DNA of 61,646 bases, taken from Synergistaceae bacterium (GTDB lineage Bacteria; Synergistota; Synergistia; Synergistales; Synergistaceae). Within the stretch, counting starts at the first letter, position 1. Each line of letters begins with the position of its first letter. The notes beneath the pieces are model-generated. The model ran no database searches and was not told where the DNA came from. It was given only the letters and a program-made list of their open reading frames with translations. Below are positions 1 to 8,778 of this stretch, one piece after another. A program made the translations under genes and the position numbers. The stretch lies in contig JAITOY010000040.1 in NCBI GenBank assembly GCA_031289775.1, positions 1 to 61,646 on the forward strand. The letters run 5' to 3'.

Positions 1-590
1 CCTCCAGATATCAGGCCTCATACGTAACTTATGGAGGAAATGGCGGTTCTCAGACATCTGGTGGCGCGGCAACTTCCTTCGACCTGTGTACGAAGAATGA
101 CGGCGGCGTATCGAGAGGAGAGGAGGGACGGTTCGGCGCCGGCGGACAGGGAGGAGCTGGAATGTCGCACCGCGTATATTATTACGGCGGGTATGGTGGG
201 GGCGGCGGGTATTACGGGGGCAGCGGAAGCTCTGGCGGCGGATATATGTCGGGCAGAGATACCGCCGGTGGCGGCGGCTCGTCATATATATCCGGCCATG
301 CCGGATGCGTAGCCGTTTCACCGGCGAACGGCGGCGAGACCCATAGGCCTGACGTCTCAATTTCAATTCACCATTCAGGGAAATACTTCGCCAATACCCT
401 CATGATCGACGGCGCCGGTTACACTTGGACTCATCTCAGAGGCGAAAAGACAAAGACTCCAAACCCCTCGGGCGGAACTTATGCCCACGACCTCGGTCAC
501 ATGGGCGACGGTTTCGCACGAATCACCCGGATTTCCGCCCCCGAATTTTTGCAGGCCTCCCACTTCGGCCCTGGTGAAGGAGATAGCTGA
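1..590 (+). CDS. Glycine-rich protein, C-terminal part (5' end outside window)
   Basis: The frame is open from the left edge (codons in frame from base 3) to TGA at 588-590, so this is the 3' part of a longer gene. It is dominated by Gly/Tyr/Ser runs such as GGGGGYYGGSGSSGGG, then a segment containing SSYISGHAGCVAV, FANTLMIDGAGYTWT and GDGFARIT. That arrangement recalls the bacterial glycine-rich domain often found at the C-terminus of surface or phage-associated repeat proteins. About 20 extra residues follow the usual GDGFARIT end. The internal ATG at 162 is not a credible start, because matching glycine-rich sequence continues upstream of it. The function is unknown; surface display is only an inference. 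Confidence 0.65.
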   Translation, partial: SRYQASYVTYGGNGGSQTSGGAATSFDLCTKNDGGVSRGEEGRFGAGGQGGAGMSHRVYYYGGYGGGGGYYGGSGSSGGGYMSGRDTAGGGGSSYISGHAGCVAVSPANGGETHRPDVSISIHHSGKYFANTLMIDGAGYTWTHLRGEKTKTPNPSGGTYAHDLGHMGDGFARITRISAPEFLQASHFGPGEGDS

Positions 591-683
591 GTTAATCTTG
601 CGCGAAAGCGGTGAGTACATGGTACGCGTGCTGGGGTGTTTACGACGGCAAGATGAATATAGGCCGTATGACTCGGTATCGGG

Positions 684-712
684 GCGCCACGCGGCTAGAA
701 GCCGCGCGGCGC
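684..712. terminator. GC-rich hairpin between converging genes
   Basis: A stem of 5 plus 6 base pairs, with one A/C mismatch, closes a 5-base loop (TAGAA) between the glycine-rich gene and the convergent end of the V-ATPase operon. No strong T-run follows on either strand, so it is at best a weak intrinsic terminator. Confidence 0.35.
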
Positions 713-740
713 TTGATTTGCCGCATATATGATCGTTCGT

Positions 741-2111
741 TTACTCTTTGATATGCTCTCTTATCTCGTCTAGCGACACCCTCGTGAGGTCGCCCTTTGG
801 CAGGGCGCCGAGAAGGCTCCACGCGGTGTCTAGGGACAATCCTATCTCCCTGTCCTCGTCTTTTCCCTGTCTCAGGAATCTTGTCTCAAAAAACTCGCCG
901 AACGTCAAAGACTGCTTGTCGGTCTTGGAGAGCTCGTCTTCGCCAACGACGCCGGCTAGCGAGCGGACGTCCTGCACCCTGCTGTACGAGGCGAAAAGCT
1001 GGCTTGCGACGCCGGGGTGATCATCTCGCGTGAAGCCCTTTCCTATGCCGTCCTTCATGAGACGCGATAGGCTCGTAAGGACGTCTATGGGCGGGTATAT
1101 GCCTTTCGCGTCCAGGTCACGGCTCAGGACTATCTGCCCCTCCGTGATGAAACCCGTGAGATCCGGTATCGGGTGGGTTATGTCGTCGTTCGGCATCGAT
1201 AGTATGGGAATCTGAGTCACGCTTCCGTTGATCCCGCGCACAACGCCGGCGCGCTCGTACAATGAGGCGAGGTCGCTGTACAGATACGCCGGGTATCCTT
1301 TGCGGCTCGGAACCTCGCCAGCGGCGACGCCCAGCTCCCTCAACGCTTCGCAGTAGCTCGTCATGTCCGTTATTATGACGAGCACGTGCATGCCAAGCTC
1401 ATACGCCATATATTCGGCGGCCGTGAGGGCCATCCTCGGCGTCGCGATTCGCTCGATGACAGGGTCGTCGGCGAGGTTGAGGAACGTCACGATGTTGTTC
1501 GAGCGGCCCTTCTCCGAGAACTCCCTCGTGAAAAACTCGGCGTCATCGTGCTTGATGCCGATCCCGGCAAAAACGACGGCGAAATCTTCAGAGCTCATGA
1601 GTCTGGCCTGTGTCGCTATCTGCACGGCGAGCTGGTTGTGGGGGAGGCCATTCCCCGAGAAAATCGGCAGTTTCTGGCCGCGAATCAGGGTAGTGAGCGT
1701 GTCTATCGCCGATATGCCAGTGTGGATAAAATCCTTGGGGTACTGACGCGCCATGGGGTTGAGCGGCATGCCGTTCGCGTCGACCCTTTTGCCGCCGAAC
1801 ACAGGCCCGCAGCCATCTGTCGGTTCGCCCAGGCCGTTGAACGTCCGCCCCATTATAGCTGGCGAAAGCTGAACCTCCAGGGTCTTACCCAAAAAGCGCA
1901 CTCTTGTCGTGCTTGGGATGAGGCTGTCAGTGCCGGCGAATACCTGTACGAGCGTCGCTTTCTCGGAGAGAGAGACGACCCGTCCACGGCGAATCTTCCC
2001 TCCAGGGATTCTCACGTCCACAAGCTCCTCGTAAAAAGCGTCCGTCGCCCCCTCGACCAGAATGAATGGGCCGTTGATCTGGCCTATTCCGATATATTCA
2101 GACTGAGGCAT
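741..2111 (-). CDS. atpB: V/A-type ATPase subunit B (non-catalytic)
   Basis: This is the regulatory, non-catalytic subunit of the V1/A1 head, which alternates with subunit A in the hexamer on the cytoplasmic face. At 456 residues it has the normal family length. It starts with the short beta-barrel domain (IGIGQINGPFILVEG) and carries IFSGNGLPHNQLA where the catalytic subunit has its P-loop, as B subunits do. It is the last gene of the nine-gene ATPase operon. Its ATG shares one base with the TGA of the A gene (TGATG at 2109-2113), which suggests translational coupling of the two head subunits. Confidence 0.95.
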   Translation of the reverse strand: MPQSEYIGIGQINGPFILVEGATDAFYEELVDVRIPGGKIRRGRVVSLSEKATLVQVFAGTDSLIPSTTRVRFLGKTLEVQLSPAIMGRTFNGLGEPTDGCGPVFGGKRVDANGMPLNPMARQYPKDFIHTGISAIDTLTTLIRGQKLPIFSGNGLPHNQLAVQIATQARLMSSEDFAVVFAGIGIKHDDAEFFTREFSEKGRSNNIVTFLNLADDPVIERIATPRMALTAAEYMAYELGMHVLVIITDMTSYCEALRELGVAAGEVPSRKGYPAYLYSDLASLYERAGVVRGINGSVTQIPILSMPNDDITHPIPDLTGFITEGQIVLSRDLDAKGIYPPIDVLTSLSRLMKDGIGKGFTRDDHPGVASQLFASYSRVQDVRSLAGVVGEDELSKTDKQSLTFGEFFETRFLRQGKDEDREIGLSLDTAWSLLGALPKGDLTRVSLDEIREHIKE

Positions 2112-3925
2112 CAGCGCTCACCTCCCTGCTCTCGCGTGCGCTCGGTTCCGACTCTGGTGAAATGAGCGTCGAGCTTTGCGCGAGCGTTTTCGAACGCGGC
2201 ATGGTCGTCCGCCTGAAGCTCCCTCAGGTGGGTCAGATCCTCCACCGCGTCGCCCTCGCGTATAAGCGATATCGGGACGCCCTGCCTGACGAGCTCGAGC
2301 CCCTTGTCGTAAAAGTACATGATCAAATCGAGAATGGCAAAACCTTTCAGCGGCGGCGAATACGAGTCTGAGCCAAACGCGGCCTGCTGCAAATACCCGT
2401 TTTTCACAAGGAAGGCTGTGTAGGCGAGCAACCTCTGGTCGTCCGGCAGCACGTCCTCGCCAACGAGCCGGATGACCTGCTGTATTTTTTCGTCCTCCAT
2501 CAAAACCGCGCGCGACTTCTCCCTCAGTTCACCCCATCTTGGCTCTACGTTGGACTGGAACCACTCCTCGACCTCCTGCGCGTACTCGCTGTACGAGTCT
2601 AGCCAGGAGATGGCAGGGAAGTGGCGGGCGTTCGCGAGGTTTTTGTCGAGGCCCCAGAAGCAGCGGATAAAACGTTTCGTGTGCCTCGTCACCGGCTCTG
2701 TGAAATCGCCCCCCGGCGGCGAGACCGCGCCTATTATGGAGACGCTGCCGCTTTCGCCCGAAAGCGTCACGACTCTGCCTGCCCTCTCGTAAAACTCAGC
2801 GAGACGCGAGGGCAGGTACGCAGGGAAACCCTCCTCGGCCGGAATCTCCTCCAGACGACCGGAAATCTCGCGCAGCGCCTCCGCCCAACGCGAGGTCGAG
2901 TCCGCCATGAGGGCCACGTCGTAGCCCATGTCTCTGAAGTACTCGGCTATCGTTATTCCCGTGTATATGGAGGCCTCGCGAGCGGCAACCGGCATGTTCG
3001 ACGTGTTAGCCACGAGGATGGTTCGCTCCATGAGCGCGCGCCCGGAGCGCGGATCCTCCAGAACAGGGAACTGTTCGAGGACATCAGTCATTTCGTTTCC
3101 GCGCTCGCCGCAGCCAATATACACGACGATCTTTGCCTCGCTCCACTTCGCGAGCTGGTGCTGTGTGACGGTTTTGCCAGTCCCAAAACCTCCTGGGATC
3201 GCGGCCGCGCCTCCCTTCGCGAGTGGGAACAGACCGTCTATGACCCTCTGGCCAGTGACGAGCGGCTCGTTCGGCAAAAGGCGATCCATGTAGGGTCGCG
3301 GGGTTCTCACCGGCCAGCGTTGAGTGAGCGGCACGTCCACAGTGCGGCCGGTTGCGCTCTTGACCTGAGCGACCGTACCTCCGCTCGTGATTCTGCCCTC
3401 CGGGACGATCCAGATTATCTCGCCCTCGACGTCCGGCGGACAGATCACGCGATGTAAAACGAGCCCGGTCTCCTGCACCGTGCCGAGCAGGGTTCCAGAG
3501 CTTGCCATGTCTCCGGCCTTAGCGACAGGTTTTATCTCCCACGCCTTGTCCGGGTCGATTGTGGGAACCTCTATACCAGGGGAGATATACATCCCCTCCT
3601 TATCCAAAAGGGCCGCGAGCGGCCTGCCTATCCCGTCAAAAAAACCGCCTAGGAGGCCGGGGCCAAGGGCGATTGAGAGGGACTCCCCGGAGCCGTCGAT
3701 TGACTCTCCTACCCTCATGCCCTGAGTGTCCTCGTAAACCTGAATCGTAGCTTCCTCGCCGTTCATCCGTATGATCTCGCCCAATAGGCGTCTCTCGCCG
3801 ACGTGCACCATCTCGCGCATTGCGAAACTGCTCATGCCGACGGCTGTTATGACCGGGCCGTTCACCATCGCGACCCGACCGCGCCTTGCGCCGGTTGTTT
3901 CGTCCACCGTATACGCCCCCTTCAC
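2111..3925 (-). CDS. atpA: V/A-type ATPase subunit A (catalytic)
   Basis: This is the catalytic nucleotide-binding subunit of the V/A-type ATPase, 604 residues, normal for the family. The P-loop GGFGTGKTV lies near residues 245-253. It is preceded by the long non-homologous insertion typical of A subunits ([17 protein letters not shown] and following). The start codon is GTG, overlapping the stop of the upstream E gene by four bases (GTGA). It hydrolyses or makes ATP and drives the central stalk; the direction of operation cannot be told from sequence. It is the eighth gene of the operon. Confidence 0.96.
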   Translation of the reverse strand: MKGAYTVDETTGARRGRVAMVNGPVITAVGMSSFAMREMVHVGERRLLGEIIRMNGEEATIQVYEDTQGMRVGESIDGSGESLSIALGPGLLGGFFDGIGRPLAALLDKEGMYISPGIEVPTIDPDKAWEIKPVAKAGDMASSGTLLGTVQETGLVLHRVICPPDVEGEIIWIVPEGRITSGGTVAQVKSATGRTVDVPLTQRWPVRTPRPYMDRLLPNEPLVTGQRVIDGLFPLAKGGAAAIPGGFGTGKTVTQHQLAKWSEAKIVVYIGCGERGNEMTDVLEQFPVLEDPRSGRALMERTILVANTSNMPVAAREASIYTGITIAEYFRDMGYDVALMADSTSRWAEALREISGRLEEIPAEEGFPAYLPSRLAEFYERAGRVVTLSGESGSVSIIGAVSPPGGDFTEPVTRHTKRFIRCFWGLDKNLANARHFPAISWLDSYSEYAQEVEEWFQSNVEPRWGELREKSRAVLMEDEKIQQVIRLVGEDVLPDDQRLLAYTAFLVKNGYLQQAAFGSDSYSPPLKGFAILDLIMYFYDKGLELVRQGVPISLIREGDAVEDLTHLRELQADDHAAFENARAKLDAHFTRVGTERTREQGGER

Positions 3926-4536
3926 AGCAGAGCCAAGAGCCGTTCGGCCAGGGTGTCAGATATCTCCTGCGTGCGCGACTGCCAGTCCGAGTTTATCTGG
4001 CGACGGCCGTCGGAGGACATTACCCAACAACCGCCGATTATCGGCGCTGGCTCGCGATCGAAGGCCATCAGCGCTTCCGGCAGTTTCTTGTTCACGGCGT
4101 CGGCTATCTCCTCTCCCAACTGAGAGTCGATAGCGGCCAGACGAAGCTTCGTCGGGACGGAATCCCTCAGGCGCGACGCCGCGTTCAGAGCCAGGGACGT
4201 CAATATCTTCGCGTAGTCCGGACGCTCTCGTAGTTTGACCAGCTCGTCCTGAAATTTCTTGAGCGCCTGCTGGAGGAGCCTGTTCTGCTGCCGGAGCCCC
4301 TCCGTGGATTTCTCGCGCTCCGCCGCGAGCACCTGACGCCTATGGATGTCCTCCGAGCGCCTCTTGGCGTCCGCGAGCACCATAGACGTCTCGCGTTCCA
4401 CCTTGGTTATTTCGTTAGACAGCCATGACTCCGCCTCTTTGCGCGCGTCCTCCGCGAGCGCGTATTTCTGCGAGCTCGCGTGTTCCAATATCATTTTTTG
4501 CAAAACGACGATTTTTTCGTTTTCGACCTCGTTCAT
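3922..4536 (-). CDS. atpE: V/A-type ATPase subunit E (peripheral stalk)
   Basis: This is a 204-residue, charge-rich protein with a long helical N-terminal half and a compact C-terminal half (GEEIADAVNKKL... IIGGCWVMSSDGRRQINSDW), as in E subunits of V/A-type ATPases. With the G/H subunit it forms the peripheral stalk that holds the A3B3 head still. It overlaps subunit F upstream by four bases (ATGA) and subunit A downstream by four, so it sits in a coupled F-E-A-B block. Family assignment rests on size, helical character, the GGxxxxSxDGRRxIN motif and position. Confidence 0.88.
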   Translation of the reverse strand: MNEVENEKIVVLQKMILEHASSQKYALAEDARKEAESWLSNEITKVERETSMVLADAKRRSEDIHRRQVLAAEREKSTEGLRQQNRLLQQALKKFQDELVKLRERPDYAKILTSLALNAASRLRDSVPTKLRLAAIDSQLGEEIADAVNKKLPEALMAFDREPAPIIGGCWVMSSDGRRQINSDWQSRTQEISDTLAERLLALL

Positions 4537-4844
4537 TCCATCTTCACCCCGATTGCGTCCCGAACGTACCGCGTGAGAAAATCGGAACCTCTTTTTGTGC
4601 CGTGCCTGTCAGGTATCTCCACGACTATCGGAAGCTCGCCATGCTCTCTCAGGCTCTGCATCATCTCCGGGACGTGAGACGCCGCTTTTTCAGTGATAGC
4701 TATTATTGCCACGTCTTTTTGGAGGAGAACCTCCTTCATGGCTCGCGACGTTTCGTCGAACCCGTGAACAACAACCCCTTCGATACCGGCGAGCCTCATG
4801 CCGACCAGCGTGTCGTGATTGTCGCTGATTAGATACGCGCGCAC
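4533..4844 (-). CDS. atpF: V/A-type ATPase subunit F (central stalk)
   Basis: This is a 103-residue protein with a GTG start. The Rossmann-like N-terminus (RAYLISDNHDTLVGMRLAGI) and the segment VAIIAITEKAA are typical of F subunits, which bind D in the rotating central stalk and affect ATPase regulation. It overlaps the E gene by four bases and lies 10 bp downstream of the proteolipid gene. In commonly described A-type operons F follows C; here it lies between K and E. Confidence 0.9.
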   Translation of the reverse strand: MRAYLISDNHDTLVGMRLAGIEGVVVHGFDETSRAMKEVLLQKDVAIIAITEKAASHVPEMMQSLREHGELPIVVEIPDRHGTKRGSDFLTRYVRDAIGVKME

Positions 4845-4854
4845 TTGCGTCTCC

Positions 4855-5310
4855 TCAGGCCAGTTTGCTGAAAATGATTATGGATATAACTATCCCGTAT
4901 ATCGCTACGCCCTCGGCGAGGCCGACGTAAATGAGAGTCGTGCCTATAGCCCCCGGCTGTTCTCCAACGAGGCCAAGCGCGGCGGAGCCAACGCTGCCCA
5001 CGGCTATTCCCGCCCCGATGCAGGCGAGCCCGGTCGCAAGCGCCATGCCGATGAAACCGAGGCCGTTGTTGGCCGGGTCTGCGGGCGCTCCCGTCAAGCC
5101 AGCCTCATTGGCGGCCGCGGCCGCTGCCGCGTCTGGAGCGGCAAGGATCGGGAACAGAGCGCCGGCGGCGAGCAAAAGGAGCGAGACGGCGACTATGCCG
5201 ACAAACATCCCCTTACTGCCGAGAAAACCTCTTTTACGCATTAAGACGCCAAGACCTACCGTACAGGTCACCGCTGAAGCGCTCAAAAGCAATCCAAACA
5301 CCAGTATCAT
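4855..5310 (-). CDS. atpK: V/A-type ATPase subunit K (proteolipid ring)
   Basis: This is a 151-residue membrane protein that forms the rotor ring. Two C-terminal helices (GLGFIGMALATGLACIGAG and the helix with GLAEGVAIYGIVISII) form the usual c-type hairpin, with the single ion-binding Glu in GLAEGVAIYG. The first ~70 residues form another pair of hydrophobic segments but do not resemble a second c hairpin, and an Ala-rich linker follows them. The Gln that helps bind sodium in the Enterococcus NtpK ring has no clear equivalent. That leans towards proton use, as an inference from a hand alignment. Confidence 0.9.
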   Translation of the reverse strand: MILVFGLLLSASAVTCTVGLGVLMRKRGFLGSKGMFVGIVAVSLLLLAAGALFPILAAPDAAAAAAANEAGLTGAPADPANNGLGFIGMALATGLACIGAGIAVGSVGSAALGLVGEQPGAIGTTLIYVGLAEGVAIYGIVISIIIFSKLA

Positions 5311-5349
5311 CTCCTCTTTATTTGCTGCCGAATCTTTATTGTAGTAAAA

Positions 5350-7305
5350 CTACGCCGTTTTGTGGTACGAACGATCCCTCTTCCACGTAACCGGCTTGAA
5401 GACGTTGCCCCCGCCCTTGTAGAATTTGCTGAAGAACTCGTAATATTCGAGGCGGAGAACCTGTATAAACACTATGAGCCCTTCCAAGCCCACTATGAAT
5501 ATGTTGCCGATCGCGAAAACAATCGCTTTGAGCACAATCCCTCCCTGAAAACGCTCCATCATGTTCGCTATTATCAACACAGCGGACGAAAGCGCGACGT
5601 GGTTCAGCGCAAACGCGGCGAGCCTGACGAATGACGCGGTGTTTGTGAAGTAATTCATGAGATTGTGCATAACTTCGAAGACCTTGAGAGTTGCGGACTC
5701 CTCCTCCTTGGCCTGCTGGTGCAGGAGCGTCCGCGCCAGAGTGTCCCTGAACAGCGTAAGAATCACGAGCAGTCCTATCGCGTACCAGATGTAGCTGACG
5801 GGGAAGGGCAGAGGCAGCTTGAAGATGGATATGCATATCGCCCCGGCGGAGCCCCAGTAAACGAGAAGCCCGGCGAGCCCCTGACCGTCGAACAATAATC
5901 GCCCGAAATCCTTGTCCCGGTATCGCGTAATTATGTTGAGCACCATCCCGGCGCTTATCATAATGACGCCGGCGATAATCGCGATCGAAAACAGCAGCGC
6001 CGTGTTGTGCATCGGCGACAGCCAGAGCGCGGGTATGACGTCCTCGACGCCGAGGACGCTGCCGTAGAGCAGTCCGAAAACAAATGCGCTGCACGACGCG
6101 CACTTCATGACGTACGCGAGAGACTTGTTCAGTATCTTTTTTTTGCCTAAGTGCGAGGCCGCCAGAAAAAGAATCACCGCGTGCCCTATGTCCCCGAACA
6201 TAAACCCGAAAAACAGGATAAACGTAAACGCCACAAACGGCGCCGGATCGACCTCGCCATAAGACGGGACGCTGTACATGGCGACAATGGACTGGAACTC
6301 GCGCACGATCCTCGTGTTGCTGAGCAGAGTTGGAATCCTGACACCTGTGAACGGGATGTCGCCGACCTGTTCGATTATGACTGTCGTCATCGGCGCCTCC
6401 TCGTCTATCGACTTCCTCACGGAATCGTAAGTGTCCTCCGGTATCCAGCCAGACAATATGTACATGCCGCTGACCTCGCCTCGTCCTTTACATAGGTCGT
6501 AGACGCGCTGCATAGTGTACAGCTTTGAGTAGAGCTTCTCGAACTCCTCCCTGTTGTTCTTCAGGATATTGAGCGCGGCCTCGCTAAGGCCTGCGATGGA
6601 ACGTTTGTGAAGATCTATGCTGTGCTCTATCAGTTTAAGGGGTTCTTCTTTGGAAAACCGCTTTGCGATATCCTCCAGTGAGAACTCTTTGAAGTATACG
6701 GCGTCCAATATCTTCTTCGCCCCATCCAGATATGACGGCACAGTGAAGACGAGCGCCCACACGTTTTCATTCGCCCGCGAGAGCTCGACCGCCAAAAGAG
6801 GGGCGTCCTGAGTCGACTCGGCGAGGCGGACGAAGTTGTCGCTCGAAAGCCGGCCGAAGTACGTCACGGAGAAGCGCGCATCCGCAAGCTCGCTTGGCTT
6901 CAGCTTGATATTTTGGAGGGCCTCCACGTACACGTGGGCCGCCTCGAGCATTTCCAGCTCGTCGGAGAGGGCCTCCCTCCGTTTGTCCCATATTTCGAGC
7001 TTGCCCGTGGTCTGAGCGACTGTGTTCCTCGCGGCGTAGTAGTTAAACCCCATCTCAAGAGGTATCGGCGCCGGCTCTGGGAGCGACTCGCCCGAAATCC
7101 GCCACAGCGTCATCATTCTGTTCAGCAGATCGTCGTACGGATTGTCCGACTCGGTCGTGATCCTCGAGCGAAGGCTTCTGTCGTCGACAAGAAAGTCTAT
7201 AGGCAGAGGCTGGAAGCCGCCCGAGAGAACCATCTGGCGAGCGACCGGCTCCATCTCCTTATGCGGCCCGACCATTGTCAGGGCGATCATTTTCAATACT
7301 GCCAT
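5350..7305 (-). CDS. atpI: V/A-type ATPase subunit I (membrane stator, a-subunit)
   Basis: This is a 651-residue protein with a soluble N-terminal half and a C-terminal half of about seven to eight hydrophobic segments (AFTFILFFGFMFGDIGHAVILF and onwards), the standard architecture of the V/A-type a/I subunit. FGDIGHAV and FVRLAAFALNH match well-conserved segments of this family; the latter carries the essential Arg of the ion half-channel. The ATG at 7303-7305 overlaps the end of subunit C by 13 bp. K follows 39 bp downstream. Confidence 0.94.
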   Translation of the reverse strand: MAVLKMIALTMVGPHKEMEPVARQMVLSGGFQPLPIDFLVDDRSLRSRITTESDNPYDDLLNRMMTLWRISGESLPEPAPIPLEMGFNYYAARNTVAQTTGKLEIWDKRREALSDELEMLEAAHVYVEALQNIKLKPSELADARFSVTYFGRLSSDNFVRLAESTQDAPLLAVELSRANENVWALVFTVPSYLDGAKKILDAVYFKEFSLEDIAKRFSKEEPLKLIEHSIDLHKRSIAGLSEAALNILKNNREEFEKLYSKLYTMQRVYDLCKGRGEVSGMYILSGWIPEDTYDSVRKSIDEEAPMTTVIIEQVGDIPFTGVRIPTLLSNTRIVREFQSIVAMYSVPSYGEVDPAPFVAFTFILFFGFMFGDIGHAVILFLAASHLGKKKILNKSLAYVMKCASCSAFVFGLLYGSVLGVEDVIPALWLSPMHNTALLFSIAIIAGVIMISAGMVLNIITRYRDKDFGRLLFDGQGLAGLLVYWGSAGAICISIFKLPLPFPVSYIWYAIGLLVILTLFRDTLARTLLHQQAKEEESATLKVFEVMHNLMNYFTNTASFVRLAAFALNHVALSSAVLIIANMMERFQGGIVLKAIVFAIGNIFIVGLEGLIVFIQVLRLEYYEFFSKFYKGGGNVFKPVTWKRDRSYHKTA

Positions 7306-8399
7306 TCTGGTTCACCTCCCGATATGACCGGCGCGATGAGGTACGCAGCCGACTTCCGCCTGTCATATCCATAGCGCACACCCTCCACGACATGGGTGAT
7401 GTCGCTTATTTCATATTCTTTGAGAATAAAGTAACTCATAGCGGTGTGAAATGCCGGGGAACCGCTTCTGAAAACCTTCTGGCACTGGATGTAAATATAT
7501 CTTTTTATATTGCGCTCGAGCGCGAGCTGAGGTTCGTCGTCGCGCGAGGCGTCGTCGAAGAGATCGACGTACGCTGGAAAACGCTCCTCGATCGCCGAAG
7601 CCACGTCCGAGAATGTCTTGAACCGGACGCACTCTCGCAATATCTGAAGGGATATCCTGTAACGAACCGGAAGGAGCCTGTTCAATATCTCCTCTGGCGT
7701 GAGGTCGTAAAAAACCAGAGCCCTGTATAAGATGTACAAGTTGAAGAGATCGATCCTTGTCCCAAATATCGGAAGCAGCATCTTGCGCTCATCCGGGGCA
7801 AGTTTGTTCATGGCCCGAAAGAGCGAAAGCTCCACATAACCATCGAGCGCCATCTCAAGGGGAAACAGAGACGTCTCCTCTCCGCTCGACAGGCGACGCA
7901 GAGGTTCCGAGAGAACCCTGTAGAAGCTCGTGCCCCTGAACAGCTCGACAACCTCGGCAAAATCCTTCGCTACGAGCATATTCTCGAATGATATGTGTGA
8001 CATCATGATGGGGTAGAGCCTCCGTCTCAGGTCGTCCCTCTCCGTCCTTCCAGCGGCGATGTAGCGGAAGATGCTTTTCATGTTCTCGGCCTCGTACCAA
8101 GAGTACCACGCTCTGAAGAATTTTTTCCTCGACTCGCCAAAATGCCCAAGCAGGTTCTCCGCCTGACTCACAAGGCTAGTCCTCACGGACTCCTCTATCT
8201 CGAATCGGTGAGGATCCATGGACAACGTCGACAGCGACTCGCTGTAGGACATCGACCTGAGTTTGTCGGCAACCTCAGCGACCGTCTGGCTTGACAGGAG
8301 CGACCAGTACTCCTCCCTCGTCAGCAGACGGTTGTACAGCACGTGCGCTTTAACCCCGACGGAGACCCTCTCCCCGAGAGACGAAAATCCCACTATCAT
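7293..8399 (-). CDS. atpC: V/A-type ATPase subunit C (d-type rotor cap)
   Basis: This is a 368-residue, mainly helical protein matching the V/A-type C (eukaryotic d) subunit, which caps the proteolipid ring and receives the central stalk. Segments such as YNRLLTREEYWSLLSS near the N-terminus, FGTRIDLFNLYILYRAL in the middle and SYFILKEYEISDITHVVEGVRYG at the end fit the family repeat structure. It overlaps G/H upstream by four bases (ATGA at 8396-8399) and I downstream by 13 bases. Its place before I and K differs from the usual I-K-E-C order. Confidence 0.9.
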   Translation of the reverse strand: MIVGFSSLGERVSVGVKAHVLYNRLLTREEYWSLLSSQTVAEVADKLRSMSYSESLSTLSMDPHRFEIEESVRTSLVSQAENLLGHFGESRKKFFRAWYSWYEAENMKSIFRYIAAGRTERDDLRRRLYPIMMSHISFENMLVAKDFAEVVELFRGTSFYRVLSEPLRRLSSGEETSLFPLEMALDGYVELSLFRAMNKLAPDERKMLLPIFGTRIDLFNLYILYRALVFYDLTPEEILNRLLPVRYRISLQILRECVRFKTFSDVASAIEERFPAYVDLFDDASRDDEPQLALERNIKRYIYIQCQKVFRSGSPAFHTAMSYFILKEYEISDITHVVEGVRYGYDRRKSAAYLIAPVISGGEPEWQY

Positions 8400-8734
8400 T
8401 CTCCTCCCGCCAGTATCCTGTCGACCGTCTCGGCCAAGACTGCCGCGACAACGGAGTCCACGTTTTCCTCAAAGCGTTTGTTTATGCGCTCCCGCTCCTC
8501 ACGGCCAAAGTCAAGCGTCTGACGAGCCTCGGTCTGGGCGGCCGCCAGGGCGTTCGCCATGAGGCTCTTGGCCTGCTCCCGCGCGGCTGCCATTCTGTTT
8601 TCGCGATCTGGGATAAAAATATCCTGAGTGGTTCTCACGACGGAGGATGACTCTTTTTTAGCCTCCTCGACCACCCTTTTGGCCTCGCTTTCCGCGCCCA
8701 AAAGCACGGTAAGCACCTCCTGTATTGCGCTCAT
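8396..8734 (-). CDS. atpH: V/A-type ATPase G/H-type peripheral stalk subunit
   Basis: This is a 112-residue, highly charged, predicted coiled-coil protein (EVLTVLLGAESEAKRVVEEAKKES at the N-terminus, then QARQTLDFGREERERINKRF). The LGAExEAxxxVEEAK start is typical of the small G/H stator subunit that pairs with E in the peripheral stalk. It sits between D and C, overlapping C by four bases. No catalytic features are expected. Sequence conservation in this family is low, so the call relies on the coiled coil, size and position. Confidence 0.85.
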   Translation of the reverse strand: MSAIQEVLTVLLGAESEAKRVVEEAKKESSSVVRTTQDIFIPDRENRMAAAREQAKSLMANALAAAQTEARQTLDFGREERERINKRFEENVDSVVAAVLAETVDRILAGGE

Positions 8735-8778
8735 CGCATATACGCCCCCTCATGTTGTGCGTCTATCCGTAGTTGCCC

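Noticed and set aside
1386-2165. Long plus-strand frame opposite ATPase subunit B (259 codons)
   Set aside because: It mirrors a well-conserved minus-strand gene and has no recognisable domain; it is a codon-bias shadow.
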